Source: Deltaproteobacteria bacterium
GTDB lineage: Bacteria; Desulfobacterota; GWC2-55-46
Length of the DNA stretch: 40,595 nucleotides
Reading direction: 5' to 3'
NCBI GenBank assembly: GCA_016234855.1
Contig: JACRNO010000030.1
Coordinates: 1 to 40,595, forward strand
Both the position numbers and the translations under genes were made by a program. Below are positions 1 through 6,139 of this stretch, in pieces; the stretch's first letter is position 1, and each line of letters opens with the position of its first letter. Under the pieces are notes generated by a model. The model was given only the letters and a program-made list of their open reading frames with translations, ran no database searches and was not told the origin of the DNA.

Positions 1-1194
1 CTTGAAGACCCTGTCGACCATGACGGCAAGCCTGGGCAGGTAACCTGAATCCTCAAGTATGCTGAAGAAGATGAAGAAGAAGCTGACTATCGGCAGGACG
101 ATGGCAATGGCGTAGGTGAAGGCCATCGTGATTATCCCGTACTGGCCCACGACAAGGTCGTATACCAGCCCTGACGGAAAAACGTAGCCCACCACCCTCG
201 CGGCCCAGGGGTTGACGAACTGCCCGAAGATGACCTTCTGCAGAAAATCGACGCTTATCCCTGCCCCCAGCCTGCCCACGAACTCGTACATGATGAAGAG
301 CGTGGCAAAGAGTATGGGCAGGCCCCAGACCGGGTGCATGGAGTAGCTGCCGATGAACGCGGCCACGGGATGCGCCCCGCCCTCCTGCCTGCTGACGACG
401 GAGTCTACGATATGGTCTACGGTCTTAAGGCGCGTGCGGTTTATGACGTAGCCGACCGGTTCGGGATAGCGCGCCTGCACGCGCTCGCGTATGGCCTCGA
501 TGGCGGCGGCCTTATCCAACGGCAGGTTCGCGCCGACCCAATCGGCAAGCGTGGCGTCGCCTGATAAAAGCATGACGGCCAGAGAGCGGCTGGCCAGGCG
601 CGAGGCCGGAAGAATCCGCGCTATCCCGGCTATCCCCTCTTCTATCGCGCCGCCGTAGGTGACGAGCGGCGCCGGGGTCTTGTGGCGGCTGAGACAGTCC
701 TTGAGCTTGTCGATATTCCACCGCTGCGTGGCTATGGTGGGCACGACGGAGAGGCCGAGCGTCGTTGATAATTTTTCCAGCGCGATGCGTATGCCGCGCT
801 CCCCTGCCTCGTCATACATGTTAAGGGCAAGGGTCAAGGGCAGACCCATCTCGATGAGCTGGACGGTTATGAGGAGACTACGGCGGAGATTCTTCGCGTC
901 GAGCACCTGTATGACCGAGCCGACCTCCTCGTTAAGGAGGATATCGCGCGTCACGCGCTCGTCTTCGGACATGGGCACGAGGCTGTTGACCCCTGGGCTG
1001 TCCACGACGTCGATATCCTGCGCGCCAAGCATCGGGCCTCTGGAGACCTCGACGGTCGTTCCGGGATAATTCGAGACGGTGGCATACCTGCCCGTCAGGA
1101 CTCCGAAGATAACGCTCTTGCCGACGTTAGGGTTGCCTACAAGCACGAGACGGCGCATAGGCGCGCCGGTAGACGGATTTTCTTTAGCGTGCAT
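1..1194 (-). CDS. feoB: Ferrous iron transport protein B, N-terminal 398 residues (cut by window edge)
   Basis: FeoB is the inner-membrane Fe(II) importer with a cytosolic G domain. The minus-strand frame is open from an ATG at 1194 to the window edge. Visible G-protein motifs are G1 GNPNVGKS (residues 20-27), a G2-like NYPGTT, G3 DSPG and G4 NMYD; then come a helical linker and the first hydrophobic segments (FATLFIMYEFVG, and a long AIVLPIVSFFFIFF stretch) typical of the permease half. Family members are usually about 650-770 residues, so the C-terminal half lies outside the window. A GGAG sits about 10 nt before the ATG; a second ATG at codon 13 is possible. No FeoA is seen next to it. It follows fur on the same strand and has its own promoter overlapped by a Fur-box-like sequence at 1281-1299. 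Identification is secure from motifs; the ending cannot be judged. Confidence 0.95.
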   Translation of the reverse strand, partial: MHAKENPSTGAPMRRLVLVGNPNVGKSVIFGVLTGRYATVSNYPGTTVEVSRGPMLGAQDIDVVDSPGVNSLVPMSEDERVTRDILLNEEVGSVIQVLDAKNLRRSLLITVQLIEMGLPLTLALNMYDEAGERGIRIALEKLSTTLGLSVVPTIATQRWNIDKLKDCLSRHKTPAPLVTYGGAIEEGIAGIARILPASRLASRSLAVMLLSGDATLADWVGANLPLDKAAAIEAIRERVQARYPEPVGYVINRTRLKTVDHIVDSVVSRQEGGAHPVAAFIGSYSMHPVWGLPILFATLFIMYEFVGRLGAGISVDFLQKVIFGQFVNPWAARVVGYVFPSGLVYDLVVGQYGIITMAFTYAIAIVLPIVSFFFIFFSILEDSGYLPRLAVMVDRVFK

Positions 1195-1278
1195 TCAGTT
1201 GGTGCTCCATAAGCGGCGCATTAAGGTAAAGGGACGCTAAACTGTCTTGAAAGACACGCGCCACACGAAACTTATTTT

Positions 1279-1307
1279 ATGATAATGGATTTCATTTTCA
1301 TTTGCAA
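1279..1307 (-). promoter_or_regulatory. feoB promoter with overlapping Fur box
   Basis: On the minus strand TTGCAA (1302-1307) and TATCAT (1279-1284) are separated by 17 bp, matching a sigma-70 promoter at 4/6 and 5/6. The stretch 1281-1299 on the plus strand matches the 19-bp Fur consensus (GATAATGATAATCATTATC) at 14 of 19 positions by my count and covers the spacer and -10 element. Start of transcription would fall near 1272, leaving a leader of about 78 nt. This predicts iron-dependent repression by the adjacent Fur. Confidence 0.7.
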
Positions 1308-1317
1308 GGTATTTTTT

Positions 1318-1347
1318 AAGGGGGACTGCGACCGTGCAGACCCCCTT
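1318..1347 (-). terminator. Strong hairpin between fur and feoB, possible fur terminator
   Basis: A 12-position stem with one A/A mismatch (1318-1329 pairing with 1336-1347, arms AAGGGGGACTGC and GCAGACCCCCTT) and a 6-nt loop lies 35 bp past the fur stop. It is not followed by a T tract on the minus strand, so it is not a textbook intrinsic terminator; it may be a weak terminator or an mRNA-stabilising structure. Confidence 0.35.
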
Positions 1348-1381
1348 GTATTTATTCCTGGCGCGCGCCCTCGAACGCCGG

Positions 1382-1813
1382 CTACGAGCAATCGGCGCAG
1401 TAACCGTATAATTCGAGCTTATGGTTTACGACCGTAAAGCCGAGCTTCTTCGCCGTCTCCGACTGGAGCTGTTCTATCTTCTGGTTCTGGAACTCGGCTA
1501 TCTTGGAGCACTTGATGCAGATGATATGGTCGTGATGGCCGTCCTCGGGCAGGTTCTCGTAACGCGTCTGTCCGTCCCCGAACTGACGGGCTATGGCAAG
1601 GCCCGACTCGCCGAGGAGCTTCATTGTGCGATAGACCGTCGCATAACCGATATTCTTATGCTTTCTCTTGACCTTTGCGAGCAATTCTTCAAGACTGATA
1701 TGAGTATTGGTCTTGAAGAAGGTCTCGGCTATGAAGTCCCGCTGGGCAGTGGATTTAAGCCCCTTGGTCTCGATATAGCCTTTGAGCAGCGCAATCTTGG
1801 TTTGATTTGCCAT
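1382..1813 (-). CDS. fur: Ferric uptake regulator family protein
   Basis: Fur-family metal-responsive repressor of 143 residues, the usual length. The N-terminal winged helix includes the conserved segment GYATVYRTMKLL (56-67), the recognition region of the family. The dimerisation domain has the histidine-rich metal motif HHDH (93-96), followed by two CxxC pairs, C99/C102 and C139/C142, the structural zinc site. Position beside feoB and the Fur-box-like sequences upstream of both genes favour Fur itself over PerR or Zur, but metal specificity cannot be proven from sequence. ATG at 1813 has AAGGG upstream at good spacing. Confidence 0.92.
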   Translation of the reverse strand: MANQTKIALLKGYIETKGLKSTAQRDFIAETFFKTNTHISLEELLAKVKRKHKNIGYATVYRTMKLLGESGLAIARQFGDGQTRYENLPEDGHHDHIICIKCSKIAEFQNQKIEQLQSETAKKLGFTVVNHKLELYGYCADCS

Positions 1814-1882
1814 TGAAACCCTTATGATGCGGCCGGACGGGAACCTGTCCGGTATGAGACTGAGGAAGTCTTCTTTATCCCT

Positions 1883-1913
1883 GATAATGACTATGTAAAA
1901 GGCTCGATGTCAA
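1883..1913 (-). promoter_or_regulatory. fur promoter with partial Fur-like box
   Basis: Perfect -35 TTGACA (1908-1913), 18-bp spacer and -10 CATTAT (1884-1889) on the minus strand, about 65-70 bp before the fur ATG. The plus-strand sequence from 1883, GATAATGACTATG, matches the left half of the Fur consensus and overlaps the -10, suggesting autoregulation; the right half is poorly conserved (about 10 of 19 overall). Confidence 0.6.
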
Positions 1914-1928
1914 GCCGAACTGATAAAT

Positions 1929-1966
1929 CAAAAAACCCTGCCCGCCATGATGAAGGCACACAGGGG
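1929..1966 (-). terminator. Intrinsic terminator downstream of tRNA-Gly
   Basis: Minus-strand arms CCCTG (1961-1965) and CAGGG (1936-1940) with an inner GCC/GGC pairing, followed by TTTTTTGATTT. It lies about 140 bp past the tRNA 3' end and just upstream of the fur promoter. I see nothing recognisable in the roughly 140 bp between tRNA and terminator. Confidence 0.6.
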
Positions 1967-2104
1967 AGTTCAGGCGGTTTATGACGTGATTGATGTGTGA
2001 TTACAGGATGAACTGTCCGGCCAATCAGCGCCGGAGGCGGACACGAAGCAAAGGACTTATTATCACTTCATCGGAGGACGTCACGCCGGAACCCTACTGA
2101 AAAA

Positions 2105-2180
2105 TGGAGCGGGAGACGGGTCTCGAACCCGCGACCTCAACCTTGGCAAGGTTGCGCTCTACCAACTGAGCTACTCCCGC
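2105..2180 (-). tRNA. tRNA-Gly (anticodon GCC)
   Basis: The 76-nt minus-strand sequence folds as a complete cloverleaf: acceptor GCGGGAG pairs with CTCCCGC, D arm AGCTCAGTTGGTAGAGC, anticodon loop CTTGCCAAG with GCC at 2145-2147, T arm GCGGGTTCGAGACCCGT, and an encoded CCA end (2105-2107). Confidence 0.97.
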
Positions 2181-2246
2181 ATACATCCGGCGCTACGCAT
2201 TGCCGTAGACCGTATTGATAACCGGTCAGTCCGTCAAAGTTTAAGA

Positions 2247-2274
2247 ATTTTATCATACCATACGCTTCTGTCAA
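2247..2274 (-). promoter_or_regulatory. tRNA-Gly promoter
   Basis: Perfect -35 TTGACA (2269-2274), 16-bp spacer and -10 TAAAAT (2247-2252) on the minus strand, placing the start near 2240, about 60 nt before the mature tRNA. Confidence 0.65.
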
Positions 2275-2384
2275 GAACAAATTCCGCAAACGGAGATATT
2301 AAGGCCGTTACCGTCCGTAAAGATCCGCGCATCGACAGGGCCGCAAAGCCCACGCAATAGCGTCCGGCAGGCCGGTTTTTTGTA

Positions 2385-2414
2385 TTGACAGGCGCACGCC
2401 GCCCATAGTAAATT
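2385..2414 (+). promoter_or_regulatory. Likely promoter of the DUF1015 gene
   Basis: Perfect TTGACA (2385-2390), then TAAATT (2409-2414) after an 18-bp spacer, about 47 bp before the ATG. A ribosome site AGGAG lies at 2451-2455. A small GC hairpin with a T run (2364-2381) directly precedes the -35 element. Confidence 0.5.
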
Positions 2415-2460
2415 TATCGATTCGAGGTTGCCGTAAAAATAATCTCCACAGGAGCAAAAG

Positions 2461-3828
2461 ATGGCCGAGATACTCCCGTTTACCGCCGTTATCTACAACA
2501 AGGACGTGGTCAAGGACCTGAACAAGGTCATGGCCCCGCCATACGACGTCATCTCGCCGAAGCTGCAGGACGAACTATATGCGAGACACGCCAACAACTT
2601 CGTGAAAATCGACCTTAACAAGGCCGAGGCCGCTGACGTGGACGGCGCCGGGAGATATGCAAGGGCGGCCTCGCTCCTTAACGACTGGATGGCCAAAGGC
2701 GTGCTTGCAAGGGACGAGGCCCCGGCCATCTACTACTACACGCAGACCTACAGGCTAAAGGACGGCACGCAACAGACCCGCAAGGGCTTTATCGCGCTGA
2801 CGAAGCTCGAAGAGTTCGGCAAGGGCGCAATACACCCGCATGAGAAGACCCTCTCCGGGCCAAAGGCCGACAGGCTCAAGCTCATGCATACGACATCCGC
2901 GAACCTATCCTGCATATTCTCGCTCTACTCCGAGCCGTCCCTCGGCGTGAACAAGCTCCTCGAAGGCGCGATTAAAGGCGCAAGCCCGGTCATAGACGTC
3001 AGGGACGACGACGCTATCGTAAACACCGTCTGGCGCATAAACGACCCCACGGTCATAGCGCAGACAGCCTCCGCCATGAAGGACAAGGCCCTCTTCATAG
3101 CCGACGGCCACCACAGATACGAGACCGCGCTCAACTACCGTAACGAGATGCTCGCCAGGACGAAGAACCCGACAGGGCGCGAGGCATTCAACTACATCAT
3201 GATGTACTTCTCGAACATGGACGACGAGGGCATGACGATATGGCCGACCCACAGGGTCGTGCACAGCCTCGATACCTTCGAGCCGAAGGCATTCCTCAAC
3301 AGATGCGCCGAATACTTCGATATAGAGACGCTCGCCTTCACTGCGGCAGACGCGGACAAGGTAAAAAAGACCTTTCAGGCGAAGGTCGTTGCCTCGGGCG
3401 AAACAGCCATCTCTTTTGGACTGTTCGTAAAGGGAGAAAGCTCCTATCACATCCTAAAACTCAAGAGCGCGGATACCATGGACAAGGTCTTCGGCTCAGG
3501 CATACCGGACGTATTCAAGGGCCTTGACGTGACCGTGCTGCACTCGCTCGTCTTCGCAAAAATCCTCGGCATCACTCAGGAGGCTCAGGAAAAACAACTG
3601 AACCTCGTATACGTTAAGAACGGCGACGAGGCTATTGCCGCCGTTGGCAGGGACAAGAACCAGTTGGTCTTCATCCTCAACCCGACACACATCGGGCAGG
3701 TAAAGGAGGTGGCGCTCGCGGGCCACGTCATGCCGCAGAAGTCCACATACTTCTACCCCAAGCTCCTGAGCGGGCTTACCATAAACCTCCTTACCGGCGA
3801 CGTGGCCGCGCCGGTTGCAAAGGCCTGA
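2461..3828 (+). CDS. DUF1015 family protein
   Basis: A 455-residue soluble protein of the DUF1015 family (PF06245). Family hallmarks are the N-terminal segment with MAPPYDVIS (about residues 24-32), the IHPHEKTLSGPKADRL block, and IADGHHRYETALNYRNEM, with the conserved DGHHRYETA. Length is typical. The cellular role is poorly established: I recall a DUF1015 homologue being described as a free-serine kinase related to the SerK/ParB fold, so an amino-acid kinase role is possible but cannot be shown here. ATG has a good AGGAG ribosome site and an upstream promoter. A long terminator follows, so it is probably a single-gene transcript. Confidence 0.88.
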   Translation: MAEILPFTAVIYNKDVVKDLNKVMAPPYDVISPKLQDELYARHANNFVKIDLNKAEAADVDGAGRYARAASLLNDWMAKGVLARDEAPAIYYYTQTYRLKDGTQQTRKGFIALTKLEEFGKGAIHPHEKTLSGPKADRLKLMHTTSANLSCIFSLYSEPSLGVNKLLEGAIKGASPVIDVRDDDAIVNTVWRINDPTVIAQTASAMKDKALFIADGHHRYETALNYRNEMLARTKNPTGREAFNYIMMYFSNMDDEGMTIWPTHRVVHSLDTFEPKAFLNRCAEYFDIETLAFTAADADKVKKTFQAKVVASGETAISFGLFVKGESSYHILKLKSADTMDKVFGSGIPDVFKGLDVTVLHSLVFAKILGITQEAQEKQLNLVYVKNGDEAIAAVGRDKNQLVFILNPTHIGQVKEVALAGHVMPQKSTYFYPKLLSGLTINLLTGDVAAPVAKA

Positions 3829-3871
3829 ACCACGCACCGCTGGATAGTATAACGATATTGCAATAACAAGG

Positions 3872-3910
3872 CCCCTGTGCCACCCCTGCAAGGGGCGGCA
3901 CAGGGGTTTC
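3872..3910 (+). terminator. Terminator after the DUF1015 gene
   Basis: A 10-bp perfect stem, CCCCTGTGCC (3872-3881) with GGCACAGGGG (3897-3906), encloses a second small CCCC/GGGG stem and is followed by TTTCTAATTTC. It ends about 10 bp before the next start codon. Confidence 0.7.
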
Positions 3911-3920
3911 TAATTTCAAT

Positions 3921-4574
3921 ATGAACAAAACCGAACGCATCGGCCCTTATTCATTCACGCAGCCGGAAAACGGACAGAGGCTTACGTCGGACACCGTCTG
4001 CCTCGTGAACTTCATCGCGCCGCTCAAGCCGAACGATACTGTCATCGACCTTGGCGCAGGCGCGGGCGTCATCCCCATCATGCTTGCCGCAACTGCGCCA
4101 TCCGTAAGCATCACAGGGGTGGAGATAGATGCCGAGGCCGCAGAGAACGCCAGAGACAACGTCAAGGCAAACGGGCTTGAAGAACGGATAACCATCATCA
4201 ACAAAGACCTTCGTGAGATGATCCGCATGTTTGAAGAAGGCTCGTTCAGCGTGGTCGTATCCAATCCGCCGTATCGCAAAGCAAATGCAGGCAGGCCCAG
4301 CCCGGACAAGACACGCGAGCTTGCCCGCGCCGAGAGCGCGACGCTTGCCGAGCTGATTGACGCATCAAAGTATCTGGCGGGAAAAGACGGCAGGATATTC
4401 TACGTCTTCCCGGTTGCAAGGCTCTTTGAGATGCTTAAAGAAGCACGCACAGCCGGACTTACGCCGAGGCGTCTGAAGTTCGCGCACGCAAGACCGGATA
4501 GAGCGGCTAAATTCTTCATGGTGGAATTCGCAGCGGACGGTGCTTTGGTTATCGAGGAGCCGGTGGTGCTGTAG
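3921..4574 (+). CDS. TrmN6-type N6-adenine tRNA methyltransferase
   Basis: A 217-residue class I SAM-dependent methyltransferase of the TrmN6/YfiC group, which methylates adenine 37 of tRNA-Val in E. coli. Visible motifs: the N-terminal family segment ending ENGQRLTSDT, SAM-binding DLGAGAG (43-49), the acidic VEID of motif II, and the catalytic NPPY (115-118) of N6-adenine enzymes, followed by the basic YRK typical of the group. Length fits the family (about 220-250). Start ATG at 3921 is the first in frame, but it has little ribosome-site signal and lies just after the terminator. The substrate is inferred from family membership; related HemK- or RsmC-like enzymes share NPPY but not the N-terminal pattern. 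Confidence 0.82.
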   Translation: MNKTERIGPYSFTQPENGQRLTSDTVCLVNFIAPLKPNDTVIDLGAGAGVIPIMLAATAPSVSITGVEIDAEAAENARDNVKANGLEERITIINKDLREMIRMFEEGSFSVVVSNPPYRKANAGRPSPDKTRELARAESATLAELIDASKYLAGKDGRIFYVFPVARLFEMLKEARTAGLTPRRLKFAHARPDRAAKFFMVEFAADGALVIEEPVVL

Positions 4575-4595
4575 TTTGGCGGGCACAGTTATAAT

Positions 4596-4721
4596 GATGG
4601 GCTTCCCCTTCGCTTTGCTCAGGGCTTCGGCTCACACGCTCAACCCATCTACGGCCCTTCGTCAGAGTAAGCGTAGTACGCTACCCCCTCACCCCCGCCC
4701 TCTCCCACGAGGGGAGAGGGA
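4596..4721. repeat. Two intergenic palindromic repeats between convergent genes
   Basis: At 4596-4653 lie the arms of a GATGGGNTTCGC...GCTCAACCCATC-type palindrome, split by an extra stretch of about 25 bp rich in CTTCGC-like words. At 4698-4720 is the hairpin CCCTCTCCC-ACGA-GGGGAGAGGG, a widespread small repeat that could also terminate transcription from either side. No gene is seen in 4575-4755. Confidence 0.65.
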
Positions 4722-4755
4722 GTTATCGTCTTGCTCACCCTTCTGCCGAAATAAG

Positions 4756-5040
4756 TCATAAATCGTAGCCACACTTCGAACACTTCTTAGGGACAAAAAG
4801 AGTAAACATCCAAAATTTTTTACCTAAAATTTGAATAGGATTGCGACCGACGTTCTTTTTGCATCTCGGGCACCTCAAAGATAATATATAAAGACCAAAG
4901 CCATAAAAATATAATAAAAAGAGCACAATTTGCCAACGAGCAGACAACAACTCAAGATATTGCATCATCACGAAAGGAAATAAGTACATGCCAAAAAACC
5001 ATGTAAGCATTGCCAAAGGATATCTGGTTTTGAGTTTCAT
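4756..5040 (-). CDS. Small membrane protein with C-terminal zinc ribbon
   Basis: A 94-residue protein of unknown function. Two hydrophobic segments (about residues 9-27 and 38-54) are followed by a CPRC ... CSKC arrangement (C57/C60 and C87/C90 by my count), a zinc-ribbon-like module facing one side of the membrane. The gene is visibly AT-rich (runs of A/T and codons such as TTA, ATA, AAA) against GC-rich neighbours, and lies between repeat clusters on both sides, so it may have been acquired. ATG at 5040 is preceded by AGAGG. I do not recognise a named family. Confidence 0.65.
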   Translation of the reverse strand: MKLKTRYPLAMLTWFFGMYLFPFVMMQYLELLSARWQIVLFLLYFYGFGLYILSLRCPRCKKNVGRNPIQILGKKFWMFTLFVPKKCSKCGYDL

Positions 5041-5139
5041 TCAGCGACCTCTACTTACGTAAAACAGGGCAATATTGTGGGTTTAGTGAGCCCATGAAAT
5101 CCTTGTATGCCTTATCGAACAAAGTACCAATATCCCGCA

Positions 5140-5298
5140 AATTTTATCGCTCCCACGCTCCAGCATGCGGAACGCAACCAAGGACGCTCCTGCGTCATTG
5201 TCTTTACCTCCCCTTATTTAAGGGGAGGCCGGGTGGGGTTAGTCTTTGGTTTTTCAAAGATAACTCCCCCTGCCCCCTCTTTAAAAAGAGGAGGTCTT
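5140..5298. repeat. Cluster of palindromic repeats
   Basis: The gap 5041-5305 has no credible gene. At about 5150-5196 is a variant of the CCCACGCTCCAGCATG...GGAACGCA repeat. At 5207-5241 is a CCTCCCCTTATTTAAGGGGAGG palindrome with the G-rich tail GGTGGGGTTAG; at 5262-5297 is a second copy in the opposite orientation. These belong to the same family as the copies inside recG and in the pyr operon gaps. Confidence 0.75.
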
Positions 5299-5305
5299 CT
5301 TTTTA

Positions 5306-5803
5306 TCACTCCCCTTCCTCTCTCGACTTAACCATCGCCCTTTTAACCGCCTCCCGCAACTCATCGTCCTTTATGACCGAGGCGGTCCGCTCGATTTCAA
5401 GAAGCTCCGCCCCGCGCACTTCATGCGATGGGCGCGCCTTCCGCGCTGGCGGCCGGGCGCACGGCTCGACATGACCGAGCCTGAAGATAATATCCTTCAC
5501 AAGAGGCTCGCCAAGCTCGCGGTTGAGGCGGCATGCGATATCCTTCTTCTGATAGCCAAGCTCTGTAATCCACGCCGGAGAGACGACGGTGCAATAAAGC
5601 ACCCCCTCCACGAGCCGCACCGGCGCGCACCTTTTAGCCACGGCCTCGCCAACGCATGCGGGCCAGCGTTCGATTATAGAATATTCCTTGAGACGTGCGG
5701 AAAAACCGAGAGAATGAAGGGCGGTTGAGAGGACGTCCTTGATATTGACGGGCCCGGTCTTGGCCGTTACCGGCGGCCCGCTGCGGGGCGTCTTAGCACG
5801 CAT
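5306..5803 (-). CDS. DUF721/DciA-like protein
   Basis: About 165 residues. The core (VLSTALHSLGFSARLKEYSI, then a conserved-type W before GEAVAKRCAPVRL, then GVLYCTVVSPAWITELGYQK) matches the DUF721 pattern; the group includes DciA, the DnaB helicase operator/loader found in bacteria without DnaC. The C-terminal third is basic and low in complexity and looks species-specific. I choose ATG at 5803, which overlaps the upstream gene's end by 11 nt; an upstream ATG at 5851 would lie entirely inside that gene. The acidic tail (KSREEGE) abuts a repeat copy. Family assignment is fairly sure, a replication role less so. Confidence 0.72.
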   Translation of the reverse strand: MRAKTPRSGPPVTAKTGPVNIKDVLSTALHSLGFSARLKEYSIIERWPACVGEAVAKRCAPVRLVEGVLYCTVVSPAWITELGYQKKDIACRLNRELGEPLVKDIIFRLGHVEPCARPPARKARPSHEVRGAELLEIERTASVIKDDELREAVKRAMVKSREEGE

Positions 5804-6074
5804 CCTGATCCTGCATCTTGCCGGACCTGAGATTGAACTTTCCACCGACAAGCTGTCCGGCGATCGCGGCGACGATAAGCAGCGGTATTATGCGGTAACT
5901 CATCCCGGCAAGAAGGCGCAGAGCGATGATGAACGGTATGGGCAGATGTATATAGGCGAACCACTTGACCGAGAACTTCTTCGTGGGCGCCCTGAGATAG
6001 CCGAACGGCAGGTTCAGGACAAAGGCCGCGAGCATCAGTATTATGACGACTATGACGGGGTTCATGTTCTGCAT
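5793..6074 (-). CDS. Small hydrophobic protein, conserved-hypothetical type
   Basis: 93 residues with about three hydrophobic segments: residues 5-24, a weaker one around 40-57 and 59-76. The short polar tail ends in MQDQDAC. It sits between recG and the DUF721 gene, overlapping the latter by 11 nt, so the three are probably co-transcribed. No catalytic motif and no family that I can name; a membrane protein of unknown function. Confidence 0.65.
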   Translation of the reverse strand: MQNMNPVIVVIILMLAAFVLNLPFGYLRAPTKKFSVKWFAYIHLPIPFIIALRLLAGMSYRIIPLLIVAAIAGQLVGGKFNLRSGKMQDQDAC

Positions 6075-6139
6075 ATCATTCTACAGGCTAACAGATGCGG
6101 ATGCGCCATGTCAATGATATAGCGAACTGCGCACCGTTC

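Noticed and set aside
1318-1347. Iron-responsive riboswitch or sRNA in the feoB leader
   Set aside because: It is a single hairpin lying upstream of the predicted feoB promoter, so it is not part of the feoB leader; best left as a possible fur terminator.
2105-2180. tRNA gene as attachment site of an integrated element
   Set aside because: No integrase is adjacent, and I see no direct repeat of the tRNA 3' end within the window.
2905-3450. 181-codon minus-strand frame inside the DUF1015 gene
   Set aside because: The plus-strand frame carries the conserved family motifs; the minus frame has none.
4540-5474. Plus-strand frames across the repeat-filled gaps near 4.6 and 5.2 kb
   Set aside because: They are composed mostly of repeat sequence and have no ribosome sites or family patterns.
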